Below are positions 34,760 to 46,700 of a stretch of DNA of 64,000 nt, piece after piece; within the stretch, counting starts at the first letter, position 1, and every line of letters starts with the position of its first letter. The translations under genes were made by a program, and so were the position numbers. The DNA comes from Rhabdophis nuchalis (Eukaryota > Chordata > Lepidosauria > Squamata > Natricidae): contig CM077643.1 of the NCBI GenBank assembly GCA_039707465.1, positions 240,162,230 to 240,226,229 on the forward strand, in the 5' to 3' direction. The notes beneath the pieces were generated by a model. The model saw nothing but the letters and a program-made list of their open reading frames with translations. It did no database searches and was not told the DNA's origin.

Positions 34760-35500
34760 AACTAGAAGAGCCCCGTAGAAAACTTCTCAGGTGCAAATCA
34801 GCGGTAAAGGCCCATGTTTACCATCCTGGAGAAAACGCTAAATAAATAAAACAGAAACAAAAGCAAAACATTGAAAAATACCATCTAAATCCCCCCCCCT
34901 TAAAATACGACTCGATATAAATTATGTCTCATTTAAGGAATTAAACGAATTTCTTGGGTTTAGAGGAGTGTAAAAACCGGAGTACAGCTAATAAGATTGT
35001 GTGTGAGTGAGTGTTTTTTATGCACGGGTCATTTTATATTATAGGGCTTCTCCATAAAATATTTCCAAACGTTTTTTAATGAAAGAGATGGAAAACTATG
35101 GCAATAAATTCACCGGGTGGCAAGCAGAAAACAATTATTTACTCGATGTGACCCGGTGAAGTCTACCAGTCCTCAAAAATTAATTCCCAGGTTTATTATT
35201 CATGGTGGCAAAAAATAGTACAAAAGAGCCGCACCGAAGGGGAGGAAAAAGGTTGTATCAAAGTTATTAATTATAAAATATAATTAAAGTAAAAACGACC
35301 GAACGTCAACATATTAAACTTAAAAAGCTAATATTAAAATAGAGTTAATATTTAATAAGGAAGCCCAGCCTTGCAAGGCGGCGTGTTGAGAAGTCTACAG
35401 AAGTTAACTGTGTGAAGGCGGGCGAGAGAAAAATTCCCCCAAAGAAAAATGTATTGTTTATGTGATTATCAAAGACTCCGTGATATATTATCCATTTCGC
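34760..35500. other. AT-rich non-repetitive stretch; candidate conserved element
   Basis: Repeat-free, complex AT-rich sequence with homeodomain-like words (TAATTA-type and ATTAAA cores at 35270-35350), placed between GC-rich blocks about 6 kb upstream of TLX3. Such stretches next to developmental transcription factor genes are often conserved enhancers. Conservation cannot be judged from one sequence. Confidence 0.35.
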
Positions 35501-35699
35501 CCAAATCATATAGATCTCTCTCTCTCTCTCCCTCTCTCTCTTTCTCTCTTTTTAAATATAGTAATAAAAACATACTAGCGCCTTTTAAAACCCACTATTA
35601 CTTACCACCCCTTTTCATATTGTACTATCAGAGACACTTTGGAATTGGTTTAAAAGCCCATCATTCATTATTCAAAGCTCATCTTTGCATATTATTTTT

Positions 35700-36660
35700 T
35701 TCCCCTCTCTCTCTCCCTAGCTCCGAGTCTGCCAGGCTCCCTGTGAAATCGTTCGCAAAATTGATAACAGCAGACGCACCCGCAATAAAAAGACCGCCTT
35801 GGGCAGCCGGGCTGCCATTATGCAGAGCGAGCCGCAATTTCCTCCGCACAAAAGCCACGAAGGCTGCCCGACTCGGGGACCGGCGAGCTTGATTTCTTGA
35901 TTTACTTGGGCCTGGGCCTGGGCTCACCCCGCCGCCCCCAACACCCCCTCCCCATCCCAATGCCCTCCGACGAAAGCGCGGATCCCTGCCCCGAGGGGCT
36001 CCTTCCCAAAAAAGAGGGGGGGTCCTCTCCCCTCCCCGCCGTCCTCTGTTCCCTTCCTCCCCCGCGCGCATTGGGCCCTTTGGCCGGAGCTGGGACTCCG
36101 GAGCCGCCTTCCCCGCGGAGCAGCTTGCTGGTCTCCTGGAAATCCAATTAGCTCCGCTCGGTAGGAAGCCCCAACTAATGCTCAGGCCGCCCCGACGCGC
36201 CGCGAGGAGCCAGCGGAGAGAATCCAATTAGCTCAGCCTCCCAGACGGCAGCCGCTTCCCAGAGGCGAGGCGAGGCGAGGCGAAGCAGGTCTGCCCGCGG
36301 GCGACCGGAGGATTCGCCCAGCCGGCGTGCCCACCCGACGGAGGAGGCGCGGCAGCAGGAGAGACAAAGCCCACCTGGGCAAGTGGGCGAGCTGGCCCAC
36401 TGGGCACGTGGGACGTGGGTGTCCTTCCTCACGATCTTGGGTTTTTCCCCCCCGGTTGCTTCTCCCAGACGGATTGGAGGAGGCCCACACAGATGCCTGT
36501 GTGTGAGCCTTGTTTATGCAGCTATTGCTGAACTCCAATTCCCAGCATCCCCAGCTAGAAGGGCCAATGGTGAGCGAGGCAGGGAGTTGTAGTTCAGCCA
36601 TCACTGGAGGGCCACGGTCCCCCACCCCCATCTCCGGTCTGGCCCTTCTCTCTCTGCCCA
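35700..36660. promoter_or_regulatory. CpG-rich block upstream of TLX3
   Basis: High G+C and CpG, with no repeats except a degenerate foldback remnant at about 36525-36620 (AACTCCAATTCCCAGCATCC / GGGAGTTGTAGTTC). Open frames are not protein-like. Confidence 0.45.
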
Positions 36661-37049
36661 TCTCGGATTCTGCCTCCTTTTCTGTAGTTGTTCCCTTATG
36701 TTGTTTTGGATACTGTACGCTCTTCCCGGCAGGGACCGGTGAATTGTCTTCCGTTAAATACCTTGCATCATTATCCGGAATTAATAGTTCTCAGATACAA
36801 CATATACATAGTTTTCATAGATATGTATACTTATACTTTGTGTAGACACACACACACACACACGTGTTCTTTTGAGCTGAGATTAAAGGCAGTGGAGATC
36901 TTCATCGGGCACAATTAAGAGTAAAACTACACACATACCCGTCGCCCACATGGAGCCTTTCTTAACCACACTTCCCTCTCCCCATCTGCCCCTTTCTTTG
37001 GTTTCATTTTGGCTTCTTACTTAAGAACTGTGAGCTGGACCTTAACGAA

Positions 37050-37960
37050 GGTGGACCTCCTGTTCTCTCGCTCAACTCTGTCCAGACGAAGGCATTGCCC
37101 CCAGGCGGATTTCCGAGACTGGGGGGGTCTCACCATGCGGGCAGGAGAGACGTGCAAAGCGCTGTCCAGGGTGCTGAATTACACGGGATGCCTCTGTGCG
37201 GGCCTGACAGCGTTTTCGCCAGATCGGAGGCCCAGGAGGTTTTTTCCCTCCCGTTTCCCACCCCCATAACCTCTCTTCACACCACACATACAAACACATG
37301 ATCTGCCCTGACAAAAGAGGGGGCGAGTGTGGTGGTGTGTGCCTGTATACACGCACACGATCGTCGGAAGTCCAAAGCTGTTCCCGCCTGCCTTGCGTGC
37401 GTCTTTGTCCAGAAAGGATCCAGGGAGAGTTCCTTTGGATTTGGCCGCGTCTCTTCTTGCAGGAAGCTCACTGAGCTTTCCCTCCGCGACGCAGCCGGGC
37501 TCCGGGGGTGGAAACGAGTTGGCTCTGGCCCAGACGCCGCTCTCTTTTCCTCCCTTTAATCGGATTAGGTGGGAAAGGAAGACCGGGCGCATTCCATCCG
37601 CGCTGCCGCTCGCAACCCGCTTCCTGACCGGAACCAAAGCCGGCAGCGCCACCGGCTTGCAGAGAGAGCCAACCGAGGCGGCTGTTTCCCCCGGATCGGG
37701 CCCCGCCTCGTTCCTTTGCCTCTCCCCCCCTCCCCCCCACCAAGGCCCCTCGGCCCTTGGGCTGCTCCGAAAGGGGTGTGGCCAGAGGAGGAGGGCTGTG
37801 CTGGGAGATTCCGGAACGGCGGGCCTGGTTAGCTTTTGGATGGGAGGCCACCAGGGAATCTCGCGACTGTACATCGCAGTGGGAGGCGGGATTGGGGACG
37901 ACACCAGGGAAGAAAACAACGCGAGCTATTTGTGTAACGTACAAAGAAAAGTGCCCGGTC
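37050..37960. promoter_or_regulatory. CpG-rich block upstream of TLX3
   Basis: A second GC-rich, CpG-dense stretch with several overlapping open frames on both strands, none recognisable. It is probably part of the extended CpG domain that surrounds TLX3. Confidence 0.4.
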
Positions 37961-38307
37961 GTGTCTGTGTAATCCAGCAATGGAGTTTCTTTCTTTTGGA
38001 TGCCTTATGAAAATCCGGACAAAGAACAATGTGGTGCCTCGTTGTTGTTGTTTTAAAGACAGGAATTTAAGTAGCAGCGCTTCTCCGTCCTCCAGCCATT
38101 TCGAAATGCCATTTCCTTGCTTGACAATTAATGTCACCTCTCTTTTATTCCGTTTGTTTGTTTGTTTTCCCTTCCGTGCGTGGTTGCTTTGTCAGGATCG
38201 GGGGTTAAAATAGGGTTGAACGAATAAATCTATGAAATAAATAAACCAGGGACCTCTGGTGCTTATTATGGGTTCTCGAAAGTCCCCCCCCCCAAAAAAA
38301 TGCTTTA

Positions 38308-38428
<121 letters not shown>

Positions 38429-38429
38429 G

Positions 38430-39870
38430 TAGCCTCCTTCGGGAGTTGCTCACAGGAACTACACCGACTTCAAACTCTGCCCTGCAAGAGGTAGGAAGCG
38501 CCCGATAACGAACGAAATCTTCGCTGGGGCTTTCCTTGCTTCGAGATGGAGGACTTGAGGCTGGATTCCCGGATAGCGAGAGAAAGCGGAAAGGCTACGA
38601 TTTGCAAGTCATAAAATGGGGTTTTGCTATGTCTGAGACTTGTGTCATATCTAAGCAGGCCTCCTTTCAAAGAGGGGGTGGGTGGGTGGGTGGGTGGCCG
38701 GAGTCTTTCTCAGCCACGCTCTCCTTGCAGGCCGAAAGTGGCCATGGAGACCCTTGCATTTCCTTCCATCTATCGCGAGTGAAAAACCTCCAGAACCGGC
38801 CGCAGCCGCGAAAAGTGACCAGGGTATGAAACCGAGGCGCCCCTTTAGCAGCCCCGCTGGAGTCTGACTCAGAAGTCAAAGGAACCACAGCAGAAATGGG
38901 TCGCCTGGCTGACAGCAGCAGCCCCAGTCCGGCTTCCAGGCGGGTCCCAGGATTCGCCTAACCAGCTCAGAATTGAGAAAGCCTTGAATCTCCGTTCCAA
39001 ACGCAAAGGTGGTCTTGATCATCACATTGTTCTTTTGAAGAAGAACAATTGCTTTTGATGTCCTTATCCAATTATTTTGGAAGGTAATAACAACTGTTCT
39101 TCTGAGAAGAACCGAACCGAATATATATTTTAAAAACCTAAATTAAAACATTGGAAAATTGTGTTGCTGCTGTTTTAAAAAAAAAACACCAACCCAATAG
39201 TCTTAAAATATGAAGAAATGCATGTTAAGAGATGAAATGGATCGTTTCCCTCTTGAGCTCTTCTAGAAAAAAGGCGAATGAAAAAGGGAAGAAAAGAAGT
39301 GGAGGAACAGAGGGGGGAAAGGAAGGGCGAAAGCTCGCCGGTAGTATTGCAGCCTTTTCAGTGCAATAAGCCCAATAAACTCCACAGGTCTGTTTGCATT
39401 TACTGTTGCCACTTAAATTATTCAGTGTGTTGCGGTAATTGAATCCTAAGCTTTAAAAACTAATATACTCCCTTCCTTGTCACCGCTTTTCTGAATCATG
39501 AAATCCGCCCTAACAGGTGCTGATCAAATACTATTACATTCTATTAAAAAGAAAATTCTATTCCCTGTTTTCATTTCCCTTTATAAAGGGGAAACTAAGT
39601 AAATGCATTTGAACGTTATTTAATTTTTAACGCTTTTAGTCCAATTTGGACGTTAGGGAGCGTCTCTAAACTCACAAAACCCGGGCAGCGTGGCAATAAA
39701 TTGGGTTGACGTAAATTAACCCAAAACGGAATCTCTTTTTAGGGTACTCCCTTTCTCCCCTCCCCCAGCTTTTGCAATCCAGGGGCTTGACCCAAAGCAA
39801 TGGCCAACTAACCCCACCGAAGGAAGGTGAACCTTTATTTCAAAATAGGTAGAAAGCATTGGGAATGTAA

Positions 39871-39872
<2 letters not shown>
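38430..39872. other. Intergenic upstream of TLX3; candidate conserved stretch
   Basis: Repeat-free apart from a short GGGT run at 38676-38697. The portion 39340-39720 is complex AT-rich sequence (for example TGCAATAAGCCCAATAAACT, GTTGCGGTAATTGAATCC) and is a candidate enhancer, unproven. Confidence 0.35.
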
Positions 39873-39936
<64 letters not shown>

Positions 39937-39992
39937 TAATAATGATAATAATGATAATAATGATAATAATGATAATAATGATAATAATAATA
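39873..39992. repeat. (AAT)n / (AATGAT)n microsatellite
   Basis: AAT units change at about 39934 to an AATGATAAT pattern, with six evenly spaced G substitutions, indicating expansion of a single variant unit. Confidence 0.95.
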
Positions 39993-40488
39993 GGCACAAA
40001 AAACCAATGTCTTGACGAGCGAGTGAGTCTGATGAAAGCAGATTTAAAAAGAAAGCATGCAGGAAATGGTGTTTGGTTTTTTTTATGCCGTCTGGTCTGC
40101 ATTCAAGGTACTCTAAGGGGAAATGCCTGGTGATAGGGGTTTTTGAGGGGGGGGGAATGGAAAGGGGACAGACTTCTTCCCTGTTTCTTCAGGAAAACGC
40201 TCACAATTGTTATATAGACCGTTGTAATCTGTTAGCTACTTTGAGTATCTGCATACACGCAGCCACAGTTATGCACATCCGTATATGTGTCTTTTCCAGC
40301 ACGTCCTGTGCAACTTTTAGAAAACCCTAATTCTAAATCAAATGCAATCTGCAGTTGGGAACTAATGTCAAGGCAGCTTTTGTCGGTAGTCCAAATTGAA
40401 AATGTCCTCTGGAGAGTCTGGTTAGGCCTGTCGTTTTAAGGCAGGCCAAAAAGAAGAAGAAAAAAACCCAAGGATAGCGTAAAGGACT

Positions 40489-40523
40489 TTGTGCGTGTAT
40501 GAGCGTCGCTCATACACGCACAA
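40489..40523. repeat. 35-bp perfect palindrome upstream of TLX3
   Basis: Bases 40489-40505 and 40507-40523 are exact reverse complements around a single T (arm core GTGCGTGTATGAGCG). It lies 830-870 bases upstream of the TLX3 start codon, between purine-rich runs. Confidence 0.9.
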
Positions 40524-40799
40524 GAAGGAGAAGAAGGAGAAGGTTGGGTTTCAAATTCAGGTATGGCCCCCCACTCCCACCCCCACCAGCAGGAATATCT
40601 TCCAGGTGGAACTGGGCAGTTCCAAATTCGCGTCCCAAGGCATTGGTGCCTCCACTTGGTGCCTGCTTGGGGAGGCGAGCGACCCTTCCTTTCTGTAGGA
40701 CGTGTTTAAAAACAAAGAATGCTAAAATAGATTTAGGTGGATCCCCAATTAATCCCCCTCCCGCGGTGGCTCTCGGAGGGGGGCCGAGGCTCCATATCA

Positions 40800-41355
40800 C
40801 CAGCCTGGAATTCTGCTCCACTCGCCTCTTGGTTAATGATTGGGGAGCGTGGCAGGGAGGGAGCGGCTCGTCTGGTAATTGCAAAGGTTTGTTCAATTTC
40901 ATCTGGCTAATTTCGAAAGACAACCGTCGCAGATGCGCATTGCAATATCCGCCCCACATTAGCTTAGCTAATAAATTTGACCTATTGTGCGTTTGTTAAA
41001 ATGATGTCACCATGGAACAGTCCCTAAGCTCCTATTCCAATGAATTAGGCCTTTATTGAAACCCGGGAGCCAATGGGAGGAGAGAGGCTTGTTTGGTGTG
41101 GCCAATGGCAGCTGCCGGAGAGAAATTAGAAGCAGAAACTCAAGGTTTGGTTCAAAAAAGATGACACAGAGCCTGTCGGGCTGGACCACTCTTGGCAAAG
41201 TTTCAGTGTGACATCTATACAAACCAGGACCTTACATGGATCTACTGTAAAAAAAGGAAGGGAGCGTTTTTATAGGGGAAATCTTGCCGGGGTTTTTTTT
41301 CCCCTCTCTCTCCCCTCTCCCCCCACGATTGAGCCAATATTTCTATTCACCAAGG
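40800..41355 (+). promoter_or_regulatory. TLX3: TLX3 proximal promoter and 5' UTR
   Basis: This complex, repeat-free segment directly precedes the start codon. It has two CCAAT boxes at 41070-41074 and 41102-41106, 32 bases apart, an arrangement typical of NF-Y sites, and an E-box palindrome GGCAGCTGCC at 41107-41116. Homeodomain-type TAAT words occur at 40830-40920 (TTAATGATTGG, GGTAATTGC, GGCTAATTTCG). No convincing TATA box is placed for the start; TTTTATAGG at 41269 is only about 80 bases before the ATG. The transcription start was not located. Confidence 0.6.
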
Positions 41356-41776
41356 ATGGATCAACCAACGAACACGCAGACACCGCATCAACACGAACCC
41401 ATCAGCTTCGGGATTGATCAGATTTTAAATAGTTCTGATCAGGAGACCCCTTCCCAGCCCGCCCCCCGAGGATCAGACGGCGGCACCAATTACCTGGGCA
41501 GCCCCGTCAGCAGCAGGAGCAGCGCCCCGTACCCTTCCCTCCCGGGCGCCTTCGCTGGCATCGGGGCTCCCTTCGAAGACTCTGGATCTTACAGTGTGAA
41601 CCTCAGCTTGGCTCCATCTGGCGTGATCCGGGTGCCAGCGCACAGACCCATCCCTGGGGCAGTGCCACCTCCAATTTCTAGTGCCATCCCAGCCATGCCA
41701 GCTGTACCCGGCCTTGGCAGCCTCAACTTCCCTTGGATGGAGAGCAGCAGGCGGTTCGTCAAAGACAGATTCACAG
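41356..41776 (+). CDS. TLX3: TLX3 coding exon 1
   Basis: TLX3 (HOX11L2, RNX) is a nuclear homeodomain transcription factor that specifies excitatory spinal dorsal horn neurons and brainstem neurons. Exon 1 encodes residues 1-140 plus one base of codon 141. It has the TLX N-terminal motif HEPISFGIDQIL (residues 13-24), an eh1-like repressor motif, and YSVNLSLAPSGVIRVPAHRP in the middle. The PBX-contact-like NFPWMESSRRFVKDRF (124-139) lies just before the donor GTAAGC at 41777. The extreme N-terminus (MDQPTNTQTPHQ) differs from the mammalian sequence as I recall it, while the motifs are unchanged. The start is the first ATG of the frame that gives the family's usual 291-residue length. G+C is lower than in exon 2. 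Confidence 0.96.
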
Positions 41777-43465
41777 GTAAGCGGCGGCGGCGGCGGCAGC
41801 CGGGCTGGCGAGCGCTCTCAGGTGTAGACGGCCGGCCGGGGTGGTTGGGTCTCCTGCGCGGAGGAGCAAGAGGGTGTGAGAGAGAAATGGGCTCTGCTTC
41901 ATCACAGCGGAGAAAAAGAGGAGGTTTTTCTTTTTTAAAAAGGCCGAAACAATACAGGCGTGGGATGCTAGGAAAATTGACCGACCAGCCCGACTGCCGG
42001 CTTCTCTGTTTTCTTTTCCCTGGCAAACTGCTTGGCACATCCAGGCGTGAAAGTGGGATCGGTTTGGGTGGTCCTGTTTCAGGACGACCCTAAAGGGATG
42101 CCTTGAGTTCTTCCGGAGATCGAATGATCTTTCCTTCCCTCGCCCCCTAAACCCAACAGGATCCAGGGAGGAAATCTTAAATCTAGCCGCTGTTTTCAGA
42201 ATAAGAAATCCCTCGGGGTGTGATTTTTCTCAGGCCGGTGTGGAAGGGCGAAGGAAGGCGAGTAAACGGCCGTGTCTAATCCGATTACAGCATTTAGGGC
42301 TAGAGAGGGAAGAGGACGATAAAGAGAACAAAAGAAATTTATAAAGGTTTAAGGACTTCCAATGAAAACAGGATTAAGCCAATTAGGAGGAGGCGAGCAG
42401 GGGGTTAAGTGGATCAGGTTAGCTTCACCTTGCAAAGCGGCTAATCGGACGGGAAGTTCGGAGTGGGCTGTGTCACTTCAACACAATTTATATTTGTGCT
42501 TAAAAAGAGAAACGTTTCGGCCGTAACAGTTACTAGCAATAACTTTCAAGGTACGTAATTTTTTCAAGAAGAAAATATACGGCCAATTCCTAAATCCTTT
42601 GTTATAATTATAATGGTATAATTATTATATTTATAATTGTTATAATTATAATAATAATTATTATTTATTTGTATCATCATTTATTATTATTAATTCAGAA
42701 GAAATACGCATAGTCGCTAGGATGGGTTAGTAGACATGTTTAGAATTACTCGGTGAGTCGATTTTTCGCTGCAGGACCAACTGTTTCCTTCCCTCGGCAA
42801 TGTCGTTTATGTTCCGAGGCGTGGGACACCGCAAAACAAACGAAACAAAAACAAAGCAGGCCAAAGGCGATTCGGTGGTCTTCTTTCCCCGTTTCGGCAG
42901 CGGGTGAAGGGAACTTTTCGGTCTCAAGCTGGCCTCTGGTTCTTTGGCGTTTGGCTTTGCCCTTTGAGCTAGAGACCATCGCTCTCTTCTTTAATTTAAA
43001 AAACACACACACAGATTTCCCTTTTGCTTTCATATTACCCCGGTTCTCCTGTGGCACAGCCGCTAGGATTAGACACCCCCCTACACACACACACACACAC
43101 ACACGCCCATCCAGCACCACCAGCAGGGCTGACACAAGGGGCGGGACAAGCCACCCCTTTCGCCCCCCGCCCGAGCACATGGTGTCGGGGAGGGCTGTCA
43201 CCTGCCACCGAGCCTCCAGCCCCTCCGCCCAACTCAGCCCCCAGCGGGTACTGCGGGCAGGGGGGCTTTCCGGGTTACTACTCCCCAAGTCCGGGCCTCT
43301 CCAGAGTCACTCGCTGGGCACCTCAAGGGGCCGGAGGAGAAAGCCAGCGAGCGACCCTGCCCGCCCCAGCGGTTCCAGGTTTAAGGGCCCCCACTCTCCA
43401 TCCTCCCACCCCCTCCCCAACCCGGGGCCTGCCCCAGCTGACTGGCTCTCCCTTTCTGATCGCAG
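41777..43465 (+). other. TLX3: TLX3 intron 1
   Basis: A 1.69-kb intron, GT at 41777 and CAG at 43463-43465, phase 1. It is GC-rich at both ends with an AT-rich inset of ATAATTA words at 42600-42700 and a (CA)n run at 43083-43104. A long frame crossing it and exon 2 (42753-43889) is not the gene's frame. Confidence 0.9.
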
Positions 43466-43709
43466 CGGCGGCGGCGCTGACGCCCTTCACGGTGACGCGG
43501 AGGATCGGGCACCCCTACCAGAACCGCACGCCGCCCAAGCGCAAGAAGCCGCGCACCTCCTTCTCGCGGGTGCAGATCTGCGAGCTGGAGAAGCGCTTCC
43601 ACCGGCAAAAGTACCTGGCCTCGGCCGAGAGGGCGGCGCTCGCCAAGTCGCTCAAGATGACCGATGCCCAAGTCAAGACCTGGTTTCAGAACCGCAGGAC
43701 CAAGTGGCG
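43466..43709 (+). CDS. TLX3: TLX3 coding exon 2, most of the homeodomain
   Basis: The 244-base exon encodes residues 141-221 and two bases of codon 222. It starts [20 protein letters not shown], then the homeodomain from residue 166 (codon at 43540). Helix 1 ([10 protein letters not shown]), helix 2 ([11 protein letters not shown]) and recognition helix 3 ([16 protein letters not shown]) are all intact. Homeodomain position 47 is Thr (residue 212), the residue that marks the TLX/HOX11 family in place of the usual Ile or Val, and Trp48, Phe49, Asn51 and Arg53 are present. The acceptor is TGATCGCAG and the donor GTGAGT. The intron cuts the homeodomain after position 56, within codon 57, as expected for TLX genes. 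Confidence 0.97.
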
Positions 43710-43942
43710 GTGAGTCCCGCGGACGCGCGGCTGGGCCTGCCATCTCCCGGGGGTGGGTGGAGGGGGGCGGTCGCTGCGAACAGGGGAAGACGCGGGTTGG
43801 GCCTACTCCTTTCGCCTCCCTTCGCAATCCTCGCAGGGCGCCGGGTAGGCGCGAAACAAGGCCCGGCAACACTTTTGCGAACTCTTTAGGCCTGGTCCTT
43901 GGTCCACGCGTTAGGCCAACCCGCTTGGGAGCCCGGATTTGC

Positions 43943-44101
43943 CTCTTCTTCTTCTTCTTCTTCTTCTTCTTCTTCTTCTTCTTCTTCTTCTTCTTCTTCT
44001 TCTTCTTCTTCTTCTTCTTCTTCTTCTTCTTCTTCTTCTTCTTCTTCTTCTTCCTCCTCCTCCTCTCCTTCTCTCCTCCTCTTCTTCTTCCTCCTCCTCC
44101 T
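43943..44101. repeat. (TTC)n array in TLX3 intron 2
   Basis: About 110 bases of pure CTT units, then degenerate CCT/CTT. The complementary strand is GAA, the triplet known for intronic repeat silencing in FXN. It begins 233 bases after the exon 2 donor. It produces spurious poly-Lys, poly-Ser and poly-Glu frames. Confidence 0.97.
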
Positions 44102-44493
44102 GCCATTGGACCCCCTCGGAGCGCAGTGGCCTAAAAACCTGCTTGGCCAGAAGGATGCCTTGCGGGAGCTGAGCAAAGGATCGCTTTAGTACAACGACTG
44201 GTTTGGGTATTTGGGTGGGAAGATACCAAAAGATCCTCCCATCCAGAGTTGGACGATCCAGGACAATCCCGAACGCTTCAATGTAAAACCATGTTCACAG
44301 AAACCGTGGTCTTGGCGCGCCGAGCCCGCGAATCGCGGGGGAATTCTCAGGCTACCCTCTCAAGCCTGGTGCCCCGAATCCCCAAAGCCCGTCCCGCCAC
44401 CTCCCTCCCTGGGCTGTTAGCGAGACAGTAAAAAAAAAGGGCCTCGGAAAGAGACTTATGGAAGACACACACACACAGACATTACCCGCGAGG

Positions 44494-44619
44494 TTGAGCC
44501 CAAAACGGGGCCGGGGGCGTTTGCAGGCCCAGGTGGGGAGGGGGGGTTGATCTTTATTGAGCCCAAAACGGGGCCGGGGGCGTTTGCAGGCGCAGGTGGG
44601 AGGGGTTGATCCTTATGAG
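44494..44619. repeat. 63-bp tandem duplication
   Basis: Two adjacent copies start TTGAGCCCAAAACGGGGCCG at 44494 and 44557, differing by a few bases. The sequence is GC-rich and lies in TLX3 intron 2. Confidence 0.9.
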
Positions 44620-45599
44620 GGCCCAAGAAGCACCGAGGTGAGCGGCCAAAACCCGTTTACTTTTAGATTTGCGGCTCCTGTAGGTAACGCGGGGTCCTTA
44701 AGCGCAGGGCGTTTAACACCAGGCTGCCCCTCTGGACGAGCGTTAGCTTTTCAAGGCTTGGAGAGTCTCAAAAGGGGGAAGTTGGAAGGGGAAGAGGGAG
44801 AAGGAGAATCCCCGCGGGAGGCTCGGGTCAGTCCTTGACTCTGATCCATACACTTCCACCCTAGGGAGGTTCTTCTCCAAATCTTACCGCCGACCAAGCG
44901 GGGCCGGCGGGGCAGAGGCGTTAGTAGGGGTCCGGAGCTGTTTCGATTGGGCGCGTAGCGTGGAGTCAGGAACACCGAGGCTTAAAAAAAAGACACCCCC
45001 CTCTTCGGAGATCAGCGAAGAGCTGACGGATGAGAATGGACCTTCCCCTAAGATTCCTCCTGAATCGGAGGCGGAACGGAGCCGCCGTGGTCCGTTTTAT
45101 GGGCCCGCAGGCCTGGCTGCCGTGGGGAAGCTGGGAGGCCGGGCTCAACAGGCCTGCGTCCTGTAGAAAGGATCTGGGTGGCTCCTCTGCGCGGGTGGTG
45201 CCCCCGAGGGTCTGCCTTACTTGACCCGGCTCCCTCGGGTTCTTCTCCGCGGCCTCCAGCGAGAGTGGATCGGAGACGCAGAACCTCGCGCGAATGGGAA
45301 ACGCGTGGCGAGGGGAGAGGCGTTCCTGTCCACCCGTCGTTTTTAGAACCCGTTTTTCTCCCAAGGCAGAGGAGGGGCAGGCAAGGCTGGCCCCTGCCCG
45401 GCCCAGCGTTGCCAATTCCCAAATGGCCAGTCCCCAGTTTGGTGGTGGTGGTGGTGGTGATGATGATAACAACAATAACATCTTGCGACGATACCTGTAA
45501 CACCATTAGACAACAAACACCTCCCTATCTCGGGTTATCGGGAAGGACTGGATAGGTGGACAAAAAAGGCCAAACCCAGTTTAAACATCTGGCTTGACT

Positions 45600-45772
45600 G
45601 CACCACTAACAATAACAATACGAATAACAACAACAACAACAACAACAACGTTACCTTAGCAGTTCCTAGGTCCTTGATAAGGACTTGAGCTGTTGAGCTA
45701 CAAACCAGCCCCAAAGGCTGTGAATCTCACCAAAGATTAAAATAATAACAATAACAACAACAATAATAATTT
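45600..45772. repeat. AAC/AAT-rich simple repeats and unnamed interspersed repeat
   Basis: (AAC)n at about 45620-45650 and an AATAACAAC run at about 45739-45768. Between them is GTTACCTTAGCAGTTCCTAG...GAGCTACAAACCAGCCCC, which looks like part of an interspersed repeat that I cannot name. Confidence 0.5.
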
Positions 45773-45917
45773 ATGCGCTACTCGGAACATCTTATATTTT
45801 AAGAAGATACTTGGTTGATACCTAGGACGCTGGCAGCAACCGTATCAGCCATTAGCACCAGTCAATGATATTTGTGGTGCATTTTTAAATGTTCAGTTGG
45901 CTGAGTTTCGTGTTTAA
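45773..45917 (+). mobile_element. Unnamed interspersed repeat, copy 1
   Basis: Begins TGCGCTACTCGGAACAT beside an AAT run and continues TTGGTTGATACCTAGGACGC to CAGTTGGCTGAGTTTCGTG. A second copy lies inverted at 48547-48691. Having two diverged copies, each beside an AAT or ATT array, shows a mobile origin. The family is not identified. Confidence 0.7.
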
Positions 45918-46559
45918 TGAATAAAGTATAATAATAATTTAAATACATTTAATTTACTGGCAGCGCCTCTGTCCCAGCAACTTTCCCAAACCCACAAAAA
46001 CTTAGAGCGGCGTCTTTCCGGGATTGTTCCTCGGCTGGAAGGTGTCGGTCCCGGACGGTAATTGAAAAATACCTTTGCCCGGGGTTTCAGGCTCTGATTC
46101 CGCCGTTTTCCTTTCTGTTTTGTTTCTGTTTCTGTTTTGTACCCGATTCCTTGGAAATAGCAACTGGCAGGGGAAATCCCTCTTTCCGTGTTTCGGCTAA
46201 AATCTCGGGGGAAGTAAAACCCAAGGAAGATCAAACGGGCGCAGGCGAATTGTTGATGTTCTTATATAATTATATTAATATACCGAGAATACAATGCTGT
46301 TACTCTCCCTTTATGCTAATATTTCCTTTTAATAATAAAGTACATGCTAACGCTGGTCAGCTCTGCTAATGCGGGTTTGCGATGGATTTACGTTTGCTTC
46401 TCTGCCGGTTTGGGTTGACCCCATCCCCATCCCAGGCCCAATCCTCTGCCCCAAATCCAGGAGGCCCGACGCCAGAAGCGCCCTGAGCCACTGGGACTTT
46501 ACGGGGACCTTTCCACTCAACACCTGCTGGGCGGATCCGGGCTCTTAAAATCTTTTCCG

Positions 46560-46700
46560 CGGGTTTCCACTAGTTAATTCTAGTTAGTTTTTTTTCTCAA
46601 CAATCTTTTGCGCGATTTTTGAGTTTTCATTGCTCTATGTGTATATTGGGGATTCCTCGCCCCGTTCTGAACTTAACTTTTCTTCTTGCAGACGTTGCAT
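46560..46700. other. TLX3 intron 2, unassigned segment
   Basis: AT-rich non-repetitive stretch inside the intron, ending CTTTTCTTCTTGCAG at 46677-46691. This looks like a splice acceptor but is not followed by a supported exon. Confidence 0.3.

Noticed and set aside
34032..34765. Frames of over 200 codons on both strands
   Set aside because: Pure products of the (TTCC)n tract.
42753..43889. 378-codon + strand frame across TLX3 intron 1 and exon 2
   Set aside because: It reads exon 2 in a wrong frame and continues through GC-rich introns poor in stop codons.
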